Positions 10,801-22,300 of a DNA stretch of 64,000 nucleotides are shown piece by piece. This stretch comes from Vinca minor (lineage: Eukaryota; Streptophyta; Magnoliopsida; Gentianales; Apocynaceae), in NCBI GenBank assembly GCA_026122235.1, contig JAOCZM010000284.1:992001-1056000 (forward strand). The letters are read 5' to 3'. Numbering within the stretch: the first letter of the stretch is position 1; the number at the start of each line of letters is the position of its first letter. The notes beneath the pieces are model-generated. The model ran no database searches. It saw only the letters and a list, made by a program, of their open reading frames with translations, and was not told where the DNA came from. Both the position numbers and the translations under genes were made by a program.

Positions 10801-12165
10801 TTGTGGGGACCACATGTTAAGTATTTTGAGAAATACAACAGAGAAAAAATGATATTCTTTTTCTTGGATGGGATTCCATTCAAACTAGGTTATAAATTGC
10901 ATGTAATATACAACTGGAAAGTAGTTGTGGATGGTGATGAAGAATGGTTTAGGTTATTGTGTGATGAGGATATTGATAAATTGATAAAATATGGTGAAGA
11001 TATTGGTCTTGTAAAAAATTGTTTTCGGTCTTTGGATAACAAACCAATGGTGTTTCCACATAGAGTACCATTTGTGTGTGATACATACTCTAATTCAGGT
11101 CACTTGTTTTTTGTTGATGATGATGGCAATCATATGAAGCAAACTGTTACTCCTAAGCCAAGACAGATAAAAAATTGGATGTGAAGAAAAAGGCAATTCT
11201 TAAGCCAAGACAGAAAATACATGATGTGGAACCTGAAACTACTATGGATGAGCAGCAAACTCTTAATGATGAAAAAGAACATGTTAGAGTTAGGTTTGAA
11301 AAAGTACTGATTGACATTGATTATGATGTCATGAGTGATGATGATGATATTAATGTAGATCAGTACATTGATTTTGAGTTGGAAAATGTTGAGATACCTG
11401 AGTTAGAAATGACTGAATTAGAAGTTGAAGTAGTTGTATTTCATGACCCAAGTTCTGCTGATTATGTACCTGATGAAATACATGAGAATTATGTAGAAAA
11501 TGAGGTATCATAAACTGAGGCTACAGAAGGGGCAGTAGAGCCTAAGAGGAAGTTTAATGAAGATGTGCAAAATAAGGCAATGAATCAATACTTAGTTCCA
11601 AAATAGATGAATTTGAAATGTTTGCTGGGAATGATGTTGTAGTGGGACAAGTCAGACGATGAGTGTAATTCCGTTGATGAGGAGGATTATTGGTACCAAG
11701 CTGATGAGACAACTTATGAGGACAGTCTGATTCCAAAAAAACCTCAGTTTGACACTTATAAACATATTGAATGTATAATCAATGATCCCAAGTTCAGACC
11801 TGGACTTCAATTTACTTCAAAGGATACTCTGAAAAGAGCAATTGCAGACCATGGTTTGAAGTGGGGTAGACCAATAAAGCTAGAAAAAAATGATAAGATA
11901 AGGGTCAAAGATGTTTGTGGTGGAAAGAATTGTACTTGGGAGGTATATGCAATCAAACTTGGACAAACTAACACTTTTCAAGTACAGACTGTGGTCCAAA
12001 ACACAAGTGTGGAAGAACTTATTACCACAAAAATGCAACATATAAGGTTATTGCTGGACTATACTTGGATGAGTTCAAGAACAACAAGTATTTTAGTTGT
12101 AGGAAATTCAAGAAGAGAGTCAGAAAAGAGGTTCAAGTAGAGATTTCAAGGAATTCTATACGGAA
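10801..12165 (+). pseudogene. MULE transposase, N-terminal part (PB1-like and MuDR domains)
   Basis: 10801-11182 encodes a 127-residue PB1-like N-terminal domain of plant MULE proteins. A TGA separates it from an Asp/Glu-rich linker (11175-11511) in another frame. From about 11660 the frame gives FRPGLQFTSKDTLKRAIADH, then LKWGRPIKLEKNDKIRVKDV and CTWEVYAIKL, matching the MuDR-type transposase N-terminal domain. A further frameshift near 12005 is needed to reach YLDEF, KKRVRKEVQVEISRNSIRK just before the retroelement insertion. Several stops and shifts mean no active protein. Confidence 0.8.
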
Positions 12166-12194
12166 GGTGATACGGTACCAACCTCGAGGCTTCC

Positions 12195-14947
12195 TGTAAA
12201 ACCCGTAACTTTTTCTTACGGAATATTTGACGTGTAATTAATTTTTCGCGATTAACGGTGTAAGCGTAATTTATTTCGTGTTATTTCGTGCTTTACGTGT
12301 CCAATTAATTATTACAGACATGTTACATGTTTTATTTTGTAGTACGTTTTAGTGGTCAGTTTTCAGCGCGTGTATCAGTAGTCGAGTTATTTAATTGTGA
12401 GTCGCATAATAATAATGATAAGAATTTAAAGGGAACAGGGGTTTCGTGGGTTTCAAAGATTTCAAGGGCCATGGGTAATTAAGGGGTGATTATTATTAAA
12501 AAAAGAATTTAAAAAGGAAAAGCCGTTTTTGTTTTAGAAGGCATTGTATATATATATTATGTTGCTGGCTGAGTAAAAGGGAATGAGGAATAGATATTAA
12601 AAAGAAACTGTAGATATATATATATGGGGATTTCGTGGGTCTTGAAAACAAGGTGATAAAAGAAAAGGAAAAGGCATTCCGTGGGGTAAGGGGTGGTGTC
12701 TACAGGGGATCGTGCAAAAGCCATAAATCAGAAGAAATATAAAAGGCTTCTGCCGTGAGAAACAGTGAGGTTTTAGAGAGTTATTTGTAATGTCTCATCA
12801 ACTTTGAGAGGACTTTTGAGTGGGAAATCCTTATCGGATTTCGATGAACCATATATGGAAATTGATCACGACGAAACAAGCTTCGAGGGTGTGGAAGCGG
12901 ATTCACATTTCAAATTCGGAGTTAGAAGATATCATACCAAGAACGGGGGCTGGTTTCCTAAATTGTATTTTCTGCACAGTTCCGGTAGAATCGTCGTACA
13001 GGTAACATACGGACTCCAATCAGAGTCATTCTTTTTTATTTGTAAACTAGACTGATAAGGCTAGAATCTGACCGTAGGGATTGATATTTTAACCGTTAGA
13101 TCTTCCATAATGTATGTCAGAAGTGGAGGCCAGAACCAGATTTTGTGCTATTAAATATAGTCTGTCCAGAACTTCGACAGGATGTTTGAGAGGGCTATCG
13201 ACCTCCGTTTTTTACCCACAGCATATCAATTCGAGGATAATTGAAAGGGCTTCGAGTGAGCGCGGACGGAACGCAATTCAAAGTTTCCAGCAGAAAGTTA
13301 TCGCACCGCGAGTGAGGCTGCCAGCACTGTTTACGAAATTTCAGTGTTTATCGCATCCGCAACAAGTAGGGACTCCGCTTTCCTCTATTAAATTTTGTTC
13401 TGGATTACTTTTACCGTTGGGTATTGTTCTGTTACGTTTTATGAAGTAATTGAGCATAATTAATCGCATAAATTGTTGGAGAAAATTTATTCTTTGATAT
13501 TACTGTATGTTGAATTGATTTATGTCTTGAATTGGGTAAATTGAGCATGTCGCATGAATTGTTTTCCTATTGCTTTCATTGAATGCTATACTCACATAAA
13601 TTGTATGTGTACGGTTCTGAACCTGTTTTGTAATTTCCTCTTTGTTAATTGCATTTTGGTCGTGTTTGGAGTCGTTTAATTGGCGTCATTGTTTTTGTCC
13701 AAATTGGTTTGGTCGACCGAGTCGTCGCCCCCTATTGAGCTCGTATTTATGATCGCTAGTCGGCGAGTTCGATCGCACTACATTACGATAAGCGTTGCGT
13801 GACCCCAAGAGGTCTTACGCTGCATTACGTCACTGTGGCCCACACTTAATGGGGCTAATCATTAGGTACGGTGGTGGTTTTGTGGAGTCCACTGGTTGGG
13901 GGGTGATGAGACAATGTAAGGATTGAACCTTAAAATCGTGTCCCGTAGTTTGGGGGAGAATCCAAACCCACGAGTTCTTTCGAAACCGTCCTAGTTTGGT
14001 TTATAAGCTGGGACCACTGCTAGATTATTCTTTGAGTAGTTGTGAATAGATATGTGAGCTCATGTGGTGGGAGTCGTGTCATAGTAGGTAGCTACGTTCT
14101 AAGTATCTAAGACGAGTATGTGATTGGGTGTACCGAATGGGCAAAGCGTGGTGCTTGTCGTATACTCTGTTATGGAATCGTTTAGGTACGAAAAAGGTGG
14201 TTATTTGCTTAATTGTTGCATTCTATGTGTTCGTTTTGGTTTTGATTATTATATGTTGTTGCTTGAAGTCTATTTGGTCTCATATAAGTTGGGGATGTTG
14301 GGAAATATTTTGGTGCACTTTTGCACATGTTTTAAAACTCATTTTTTAGAAAACCGTGATTTGTGCAATCCATCTATCTTATTACATTACGAACCTACAT
14401 TGCATTACATTTTTGTCTTTATCTTTGCCTGTCATCTGCATTAAGTTATGAGTCTTGCTAGACTTGGGACGAGTCATTTGCATATAATTCCTTATGGGTA
14501 TTTTGGGAAACGGGCATCTGAACTTTATGTATCCGTTTACGATGTCTCTGTCTGCATTACTGTCATTATTATCATTATTCTTGTTTTAGGTCCTGCTTGA
14601 GCACGGAGCTCGGTCAGATACTCGGTTTTGTTTCAGGTTTTGTAGATGTTGATTCTACCTATGATGATGGAGCTTGGGATGGGGATTGCGAAGAGTGATT
14701 CTAACTAAATAGTTCACACATGTTATTGATTTTATAGTTATCTCATTGGAACTTGTAATTCATTGTTCAGATGTAATAACTTAGAAATATTTCATTTGTA
14801 GAATAACGCTTCCGCTTGTTTTCTTATTACTATTTATGGACTTTGAATAATGAACTCCTTTATTTAGTAATCTCTGTTTGTCGGCTTTGGTGTTCCATTA
14901 ACCAATGAGACACTGCCATGTCATCATTCCGGAAACGGGGTGTGACA
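12195..14947 (+). mobile_element. Solo LTR, 2753 bp
   Basis: The segment starts TGTAAAACCCGTAAC and ends GGGGTGTGACA, so it has TG...CA borders, and is flanked by the perfect 5-bp duplication CTTCC (12190-12194 and 14948-14952). No second LTR, primer-binding site or pol frame is inside, so I read it as a solo LTR left by unequal recombination. Its start and end resemble those of large Ty3/gypsy LTRs, but the superfamily is an inference. Short frames inside (12804-13055, 13114-13449, 14124-14444) match nothing I recognise. Confidence 0.8.
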
Positions 14948-14952
14948 CTTCC

Positions 14953-15945
14953 CAAGTCAAAGGAGCACATACATCGACTAAGCACGAGACTTAGAACAAG
15001 GGACGTGAAGCAACTATCTACATCATTGACCCGAGTTCTAAAGTATAAAGAGGATGCTAAGTTACATCTAGGAATGTTATACGAGGCAGCCTCTCAAGTT
15101 CACAAGTGTACAATTAGGCCCTATCAAGCAAAGAGGCTAAGAAGGGTATTTTAGTAATCATGCAAGATGATGAGGGATTGGACAGCTTTACAACAGTTTG
15201 GCAGAATGGTCATAACTTTCTATCCGTTTATCCAATGGATCTGATTCCAGTGGCATATTAAATATAAGAGGCATATCTACAACTTTCATGAAGAACCCGA
15301 GATCAGATTCTGCCTTCTTGACATCCGAAATCGTCGTGCAAGTTGGCCCAACAAGCTGTCCAGAATTGGGACGAATTTAAAAGGGCATTTTAGTCTTTTG
15401 TACATTAAAGTCTATTCTAGACTATTCTAGTACTTTAATTATTTTTCAGCTTTATTAATTACTTTAAATATGTGTTAGTCAAGTTGGTCATCAAGTTGTG
15501 TCAAGTTGGTCATCAAGTTGTAAGAGTTCTACTTCTACTAGGACTCTTCATGTCTTAAACTAGCAAAGAAACAAGTTGTACATCGAGTTGATAAGAGTTC
15601 CACTTGTATTAGGACTCTTCTTTTAACTTTATTAGTTATCTTAGCCACTAAGAAAACAAGAGTCCTACTTCTTCAAGGAACTCTTTCTTATTGGTTGTTG
15701 GGAACTGAAATCTCTCTATATAAAGAGAGAGTTCGGCCTACATATGGGACATGTTAGATATATTGATATTTTGGTAAGGTTATTCCTTAGCTTCTTGTGT
15801 TTGAACTTCTATATAGAACTTCATTCATTCTTTGAGTTATTGTATCAACAAGTTTAGTTTCTCTTGTTGTGGTGTTTTAGCCTCCATTGTTAATTAACCA
15901 TCCTTAGTGTTGCGTTGATTAAATTCCCATAGAAACTAGTTCGAG
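14953..15945 (+). mobile_element. LTR-retrotransposon fragment inside the MULE
   Basis: With the solo LTR removed, 12166-12194 joins 14953 onward into a frame that continues to a stop near 15150 (KSKEHIHRLSTRLRTRD and on). The rest is non-coding. Near 15716 a TATA-like tataaag follows a long AT-rich stretch, and the tract to 15945 looks like the U3/R/U5 part of an LTR. The direct motif AAGTTGGTCATCAAGTTG is repeated at about 15481-15520. It separates the two halves of the MULE transposase. Exact borders and target duplication were not found, so retroelement origin is probable rather than proven. Confidence 0.5.
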
Positions 15946-17691
15946 AATTGAAGAAAGATCGGGCTCAACTTAAGTTGAACCTTGCGGTTCTTCATCAGAA
16001 GGCCAGGTGCTTTGCAAAGACTTTGTTTGAAGGTAAATACAAGGACCAATATAAGAGGCTTGAAGATTATGCTGAGGAACTTAGAATAACAAATCCTGAC
16101 TCAACTATTGAGATATTATCATATGATGATCCTGAAAGTGAAAACAAAATATTCGGCAGAATCTCTATGTCTTGGTGGTTTGAAAAAAGAGTTCTTGGAT
16201 GGTTGTAGGAGGATAATTGGTTTGGATGGGTGTTTCTTAAAGGGTCCACACCTTGGAATTCTGTTGACAGCAGTGGGTATATATGGGAACAATGACAAGC
16301 AACAATTCTCTCAATTTTCTATGCTTTTTAATTTTAGAAGAGATGAAGATGAAGAGGTGGGTAGGGCTTTTTATTATGATATTCGGTGATTGTTTTGGTT
16401 TCTAACCGTTGGATTTATTGTGACTTTTTTGCCCCTACTAATAAATCACGTGAACTAGGCATGTTGTTTATTGGTCGGGAACCACCGCACAAACTGGCGG
16501 TAGGACTAGTTAGAAGCCGCGCAAATAGTTTCAGGACTTTACGAGAAGTCAAAATACTGTAAGAACCTTAGCTTGTCTTGATAAATACTTTGGGGACCAT
16601 TCAGGTTATTTTCCCTATATTAATAATAAATAAGACATTATTCATCAAAAAAGAAGAAGAAGAAAAGCCCTCATTCGGTATTCCCTCTAACATTTGCAAA
16701 GTTGCTAGTTAGAGGGACATATGGGACATGTTAGATATATTGATATTTTGGTAAGGTTATTCCTTAGCTTCTTGTGTTTGAACTTCTATATAGAACTTCA
16801 TTCATTCTTTGAGTTATTGTATCAACAAGTTTAGTTTCTCTTGTTGTGGTGTTTTAGCCTCCATTGTTAATTAACCATCCTTAGTGTTGCGTTGATTAAA
16901 TTCCCATAGAAACTAGTTCGAGAATTGAAGAAAGATCGGGCTCAACTTAAGTTGAACCTTGCGGTTCTTCATCAGAAGGCCAGGTGCTTTGCAAAGACTT
17001 TGTTTGAAGGTAAATACAAGGACCAATATAAGAGGCTTGAAGATTATGCTGAGGAACTTAGAATAACAAATCCTGACTCAACTATTGAGATATTATCATA
17101 TGATGATCCTGAAAGTGGAAACAAAATATTCGGCAGAATCTCTATGTCTTGGTGGTTTGAAAAAAGAGTTCTTGGATGGTTGTAGGAGGATAATTGGTTT
17201 GGATGGGTGTTTCTTAAAGGGTCCACACCTTGGAATTCTGTTGACAGCAGTGGGTATATATGGGAACAATGACAAGCAACAATTCTCTCAATTTTCTATG
17301 CTTTTTAATTTTAGAAGAGATGAAGATGAAGAGGTGGGTAGGGCTTTTTATTATGATATTCGGTGATTGTTTTGGTTTCTAACCGTTGGATTTATTGTGA
17401 CTTTTTTGCCCCTACTAATAAATCACGTGAACTAGGCATGTTGTTTATTGGCCGGGAACCACCGCACAAACTGGCGATAGGACTAGTTAGAAGCCGCGCA
17501 AATAGTTTCAGGACTTTACGAGAAGTCAAAATACTGTAAGAACCTTAGCTTGTCTTGATAAATACTTTGGGGAGCATTCAGGTTATTTTCCCTATATTAA
17601 TAATAAATAAGACATTATTCATCAAAAAAGAAGAAGAAGAAAAGCCCTCATTCGGTATTCCCTCTAACATTTGCAAAGTTGCTAGTTAGAG
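15740..17691 (+). repeat. 977-bp tandem duplication of the MULE right end
   Basis: 15740-16716 and 16717-17691 are direct copies with a constant 977-bp offset. I see only four substitutions: A/G at 16138/17115, T/C near 16475/17452, G/A near 16501/17478 and C/G near 16599/17576. Each unit holds the end of the retroelement fragment, the transposase start, the right MULE terminal repeat and about 100 bp of flank. The near identity points to a very recent duplication or an assembly artefact. Confidence 0.93.
15946..16389 (+). pseudogene. MULE transposase, start of catalytic region (first copy)
   Basis: 15948-16150 encodes AKTLFEGKYKDQYKRLEDYAEELR followed, after a frameshift near 16150, by LGGLKKEFLDGC and IIGLDGCFLKGPHLGILLTAVGIYGNN. 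GLDGCFLKG is the block carrying the first Asp of the DDE/D triad in MULE transposases. Downstream catalytic residues are missing: the frame stops at 16389 close to the right terminal repeat, so the catalytic domain was deleted internally. An almost identical second copy lies at 16923-17366. Confidence 0.82.
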
Positions 17692-17693
17692 AA

Positions 17694-17708
17694 CCCCCCC
17701 CCCCCCCC
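17694..17708. repeat. Poly-C run
   Basis: Fifteen consecutive C directly follow the tandem duplication. Such runs are prone to sequencing-length error, which is relevant to judging the duplication. Confidence 0.9.
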
Positions 17709-18193
17709 AAAATGGTTTATCCTTATAATACACATATTTATAAAATAATTTACACATTTTAAATTCAATACTGAATAATCTTTTAGTCAACGTAAATTAT
17801 TAGTTATTAAATCAGTTTAATTTGACAATTGAATTTTAAATGGGTGAACAACTATTTTTGAATAGTTATTATTTTTTATTAATCATTGAATAATGTCAGC
17901 ATGTATTGACCAAAAAGATATCAAACAGGGGAGACGGGGCTGGTGGCATTAACACAGGTTAATGTATTTAACTTCCTTAGCAATGCTCAAAACCGAAACA
18001 AGGTGACGCTACACAATGTTAAATGCAGCTCTAGTAGTCATTTTAATGGTCTGTAAATGTCCTCGAATACTTCTTTATCCCACTATTCCTTCCTTTTCTT
18101 TCCTCCTTTGTGGTTCCAGTGGGACATATGCTTTCGCATGGCAGAGTTGTACGAGGTATAGATCACATTTCTTCTGATAGGGACTCTGCAAAT
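17709..18193. other. Intergenic DNA with no supported feature
   Basis: AT-rich spacer. No coding frame, RNA gene or element end could be supported. Confidence 0.55.
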
Positions 18194-18292
18194 AAGTAAG
18201 TTTAAAACTTATATTCAAACTAATAAGTACAATACACGTAGGATGTCTGAATATAAGTTTTAAACTTACTCACTAACCAAGATAAAATTACT
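18194..18292. mobile_element. Small fold-back MITE, family G copy 1
   Basis: GTAAGTTTAAAACTTATATTC (18197 on) is mirrored by GAATATAAGTTTTAAACTTAC (ending about 18270). The whole is flanked by the 10-bp direct repeat CTCTGCAAAT (18184-18193 and 18293-18302). The right arm extends further (CTCACTAACCAAGATAAAAT) than the left, so the left end looks truncated. The same arms occur in BAHD intron 1 at 41354-41530. Confidence 0.65.
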
Positions 18293-18409
18293 CTCTGCAA
18301 ATTGGGTTTCAATAGTCCAATTAGAGGTGAGTTCCTAAGCTAGATTCAGAACTTCATAATTTCACTAGTAAGGCGATATCAATTATCAATCATACCATAT
18401 TATGACCTT

Positions 18410-18515
18410 TTTTTCTTAACATTTTTTTTAAATTATTATCGGCGTGAAGTGTCGAACTTGGAACCTATTGTTCCAATTCGAAAGTGCTAAGCCAACAACA
18501 TTAGCTTTTCTTGAC
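18410..18515 (-). mobile_element. Degenerate tRNA-derived SINE
   Basis: On the minus strand GTTGGCTTAGCAC (A-box position) is followed about 35 bases later by GGTTCCAAGTTCGACAC (B box), then a short body and an A-rich end near 18415. This spacing is that of plant SINEs. The 5' A box is eroded and no target duplication is visible. Confidence 0.45.
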
Positions 18516-18589
18516 ATACCGTATTAGGACTTCTTCCGTAAAAAACGTCTCTTATTTAACTGTCTTGTTACTTCTTGTATGCATAGCCT

Positions 18590-18850
18590 GCGAAAAAAGA
18601 AAATGGCAATGGCGTACCTACAAAAAACCCTGATGTCTGCATTTTGCCCTATGGATTTGTCGTTCTCCCTGGTACTAGCTGAAGTATCCTCACCATTGTG
18701 TTTGAAATTATCGATGGAGAAGGATCATTTGCAGAGCATCTACCACCCAAGTCAGTGTTAACAGCACAGAAAATTATCATGGCTACAGTTGATTTGATCA
18801 AGGATGGACTTTCATCCATTCATAACTTGAAATAGAAAGTAGTGTTCTTA
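18590..18850 (+). pseudogene. Unrecognised gene-like fragment
   Basis: Codon-like sequence reads NPDVCILPYGFVVLPGTS, a TGA, then after a one-base shift either an open tail to 18761 or ILTIVFEIIDGEGSF ending KIIMATVDLIKDGL. It is more protein-like than the surroundings, but I do not recognise the family. It lies tail-to-tail with the AP-5 zeta gene. It could be a captured gene fragment or chance. Confidence 0.3.
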
Positions 18851-19323
18851 TTCTGATAAATGATTTTGAAATGTACAGTACCTTGGAATTGAAGAGCTCA
18901 ATGAATCTTCCATTTATAGCAAGACACACTAGTTCTTTTGGTAACTAGAAGCAACCAAACCATTCAAATATAACAGATTGCAATAGTAAGAATCATATGC
19001 TCATCAAATAGTTTACTGTAATTTTGAAGCAGTAACTTTCAACGACAACAAGAACATGCTTTCTGGTATAAAAGAGAAAGCATCTGCCCACTAAAATGGA
19101 TAATTACAGTTTCAATGAAATAACAAACATTATGGTTGAGATTAAAGCTTCTGTCTAGACATAAAGTTTATGCAAAAGTTGAAACCGCCATGTGTTGACA
19201 TATGCTAGCTAAGTATAATGTATCCCGGCGGATAAGAGATCCCCTGAACCTGAAGGCCTTGCCTGACTGGTGTGATGTTTCTCCTTTCCTTTCTATGAGA
19301 AAAAACACACCTCGAAGATCAGG

Positions 19324-22300
19324 TTATCTTCTGGGAAGAATATCAGAGAATGAAAAATCATGGACGGGAGGACCTACAATCAAGAGAGGACTTTAGGCTA
19401 TAAGACAATCAAGAGTTGAAAATTAACTTCAAAAAAAAAAAATAGTAGCTCATAGACTGCTGGAAGGATTTTGCATAAAAAGCCATTAAACTGAACGTGA
19501 TTCTGCAGAGAAAAGTATATATACTGAACTTTAAAAGTAGTTTGGAGGGTATACTAATAAATTTGCGGTTTCTGAAAAGGTCATAATAGCTTGCATTCAG
19601 GGACCCATTACCTTCTTGTTCCCCTAAAATATAAAATGGAATATGTGCTATCATTCTGGTGCTGCCCTTGTTCCAATCTACAGTGCCTGGATGTTCTATG
19701 CATCTACTTGAAGGTCTAGAAGGACCCAAGATGGACAAACATACGGCAGGTTCATTCATCAAACCCAAGTAATCGTATGCACGCCTCCAGACCCTGGGAT
19801 CTGATATTCGTGAACGAGCCACCTGCAAATGTTATGCACATAACTCAGATGAATTACTCGAAAACTAAACCATCAAATTGTTTCCTGTATTGCCTCTTAA
19901 CAAGAAAATAACGGAGAAGAACAAAAGGACAAAAGGTGGAGTTGGTTTATCAGCTTTCATTGTAACAATAAGTAGACCAACCTTTGCTAATGAGACGCGT
20001 GCCCTTGGTACCAACTCAGAATGATATGTGGCAAGCTTTGCTATAGCAGTCACAACAAAACATAGAAGCCTTGATTGTGATGACTTTCTCAATGTTGAAC
20101 CACCTGAGCCAGGAGATGATTCTTGTAGACCAAGACGGCTGTAGACAGGAAAAACAATAAAAATCAGCTGCTAAATTTGCAAAATGATGAACCAAAACCA
20201 GAAAGTGCAATCCATTGTATTATATACCTTAATGAAAGGTTTTCATACAAAAGAAGTTCCAAATTTTCAAAAAGTTCACGCGCTGCATCTTTATGAGATC
20301 TACCACCTCCACCATGTTCTCCAATGGCCCAACACAAGTGTAATGCTAACTCCTTCTGTAGAGACAGGAAAAGGAACTCTTTTTCTTCATGATACAGTAA
20401 AAAATTAGTCATCATCTCCTGATCTAAGTCTGGAGGAGAGGAGAGCGCCACAGTACCTTTGCAGGATTGTCATATGCTTCTGCAAGCCTGTCCGCTATAG
20501 GCTTCTGCTAAGAGGTCAAAGTTGAAATTACCCAATGAGTAAGGAATAAGGAGACAACAGATAATAGATAGAAGACCCTTTCAGAAATATCACGAGTGAA
20601 GACATATTTCAGTTGAGTGCAAACCTTTAAAAGTGCAACGAAATCAGGAGATCGGTGGAAGGCAGACAGCATGAATTCTAACAGCCTCTTCTGAACCTGG
20701 ATCCGGAGAATATACAATCAGCATAGTCAATAAAAATCCCACAAAGGTCTAGAACACATACGACCTAAATGTAAGGTTAAGAAAGAGAAAACCAATTCAA
20801 CTGTAATATTCACTTCTTATACAGAATTTGTGAAATACTCTCCCCAACGGATTCAATGTCTATTTTCCTATTCATTTTCTGTAGAAAATTGGACATTCAT
20901 TTCCAGCGGAAGGAGTAACATTACAATCCTACAAAAGTTCCTAAGATAGATGTTGAATAACATCAATTCAAGTCTCTAGATAATGGCATATATAACTGAA
21001 AAACGGAAGGTGGCATAGATGCACTAAATCAGCACAGTTCTCTAACTCTAAGAGGTCCGGGCATCTGAAGAATGTTTTCCAGACACCAAAGAGGAGAGGA
21101 AACAAGACCAAATTCTGTAAAAGAAAAATAAATTCCACTAGGATTAGCTATAATGTCCAAGATCAAAAAGTACAAAGATATTGATGGACGCAATATCTTA
21201 TTTCCTTCAGATTTGACTCTTTTTCTAGAAATGAGATGCCCAAGAACAATAAAAAAGGGGATCTTCAGTAATCATCTAGTGTTATCAGAATATTACCTCA
21301 TAAGAAAATAATTTGTCTGGAAAGAGCGTTGAATACCTTGTCATGAGTAGGGGAACCAAGGCACATATCAATGCTGCAAAAGGTACATTTTAGGATACCA
21401 CAAATGACATACAGGACAAACCTTTAGAAAATAATGTGTATTGAGTGAGAAAATCTTTTTAATAGATATAATTTCAAAAACTTCAAGACCGACGGCAACA
21501 TACAATCACTGACATCACGGAGAGCATTGGCAAAATACTCATCAAGAAGTCGAGGTGCTATTCTTAATGCTTGTTTCAATCTATCAGACTGAGGTGCATT
21601 AGTTGCCGCTTGCAGAACTGCTGCCATTGCAGGAGAAGTCCAATGCCGTTCCTGAAATATCAATATGAAGATCCAATGATAAGTATCCACAGGGAACTTT
21701 CTTAGTGAGAAATTCTCCCCATTCAGCACAATTGATTTCTTGCAAATAAAAATTTTAATCCAGTAATATCCCATAAACATATCCATCTTTAAATTATTCC
21801 AGAGCAAGAAAAAGACCATGATCCAAGAATAGCTACAAAAGGGATAACATTTCACTAAAGTATTAAACATTCAACTATGTCTAGAAGCAATTAATTTCTA
21901 AAAGCAAGAATAGCTTCAGGGAACTATATCAGAAATTAACAAGATTAAAAAAAGGAGTTTGGGAGGCAGCTGGAAAGAAAAGGAATAAATCCTTGTGAAA
22001 TACTACCTCCATTCCTAAATATTCGATACATTTCACTTTTTCACAATTCACACATACCAAGAAAATGATTGAAAGACAATAATTATGAACGAAAAAATCT
22101 AAAATAACCTTAATTAATGACTAGGAAGTCATTATTAGTAGTTAACTGAGTAATAAGTTAGGGGTAAGACGGGGAAAGTGACAATAAATATGCATTGAAA
22201 TAATTTGGAATATACAAAAAAAAAGTGAAATGTATCAAATAATTTTAGAACGGAGGTGGTATCTCTCTAGTTATCACAATGAAATTTGGCATGCAAGACA

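Larger units (their letters stand above)
10046..16616 (+). mobile_element. MULE (Mutator-like element) with mudrA-type transposase relic
   Basis: Terminal inverted repeats of about 200 bp: the left begins AGGGAAAATGACTTGAATGG, and the right, reverse-complemented, begins AGGGAAAATAACCTGAATGG; the arms stay alignable to about 10240 and 16420. Flanks ATATTATTA (10037-10045) and ATATTAATA (16617-16625) form a 9-bp target duplication with one mismatch, as expected for MULEs. The interior encodes, in order, a PB1-like domain, an acidic linker, a MuDR N-terminal domain and the start of a MULE transposase domain. It is interrupted by retroelement DNA between about 12165 and 15945, and its right end is duplicated in tandem. 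Confidence 0.88.

Noticed and set aside
12195..14947. Complete LTR retrotransposon
   Set aside because: No internal LTR pair, primer-binding site or pol frame was found, so a solo LTR is the simpler reading.
21000..21130. Extra AP5Z1 exon encoding a LVLFPLLFGVW-like segment
   Set aside because: Exons 10 and 11 join in phase without it and the joined protein follows the family order, so this stretch is best read as intron.
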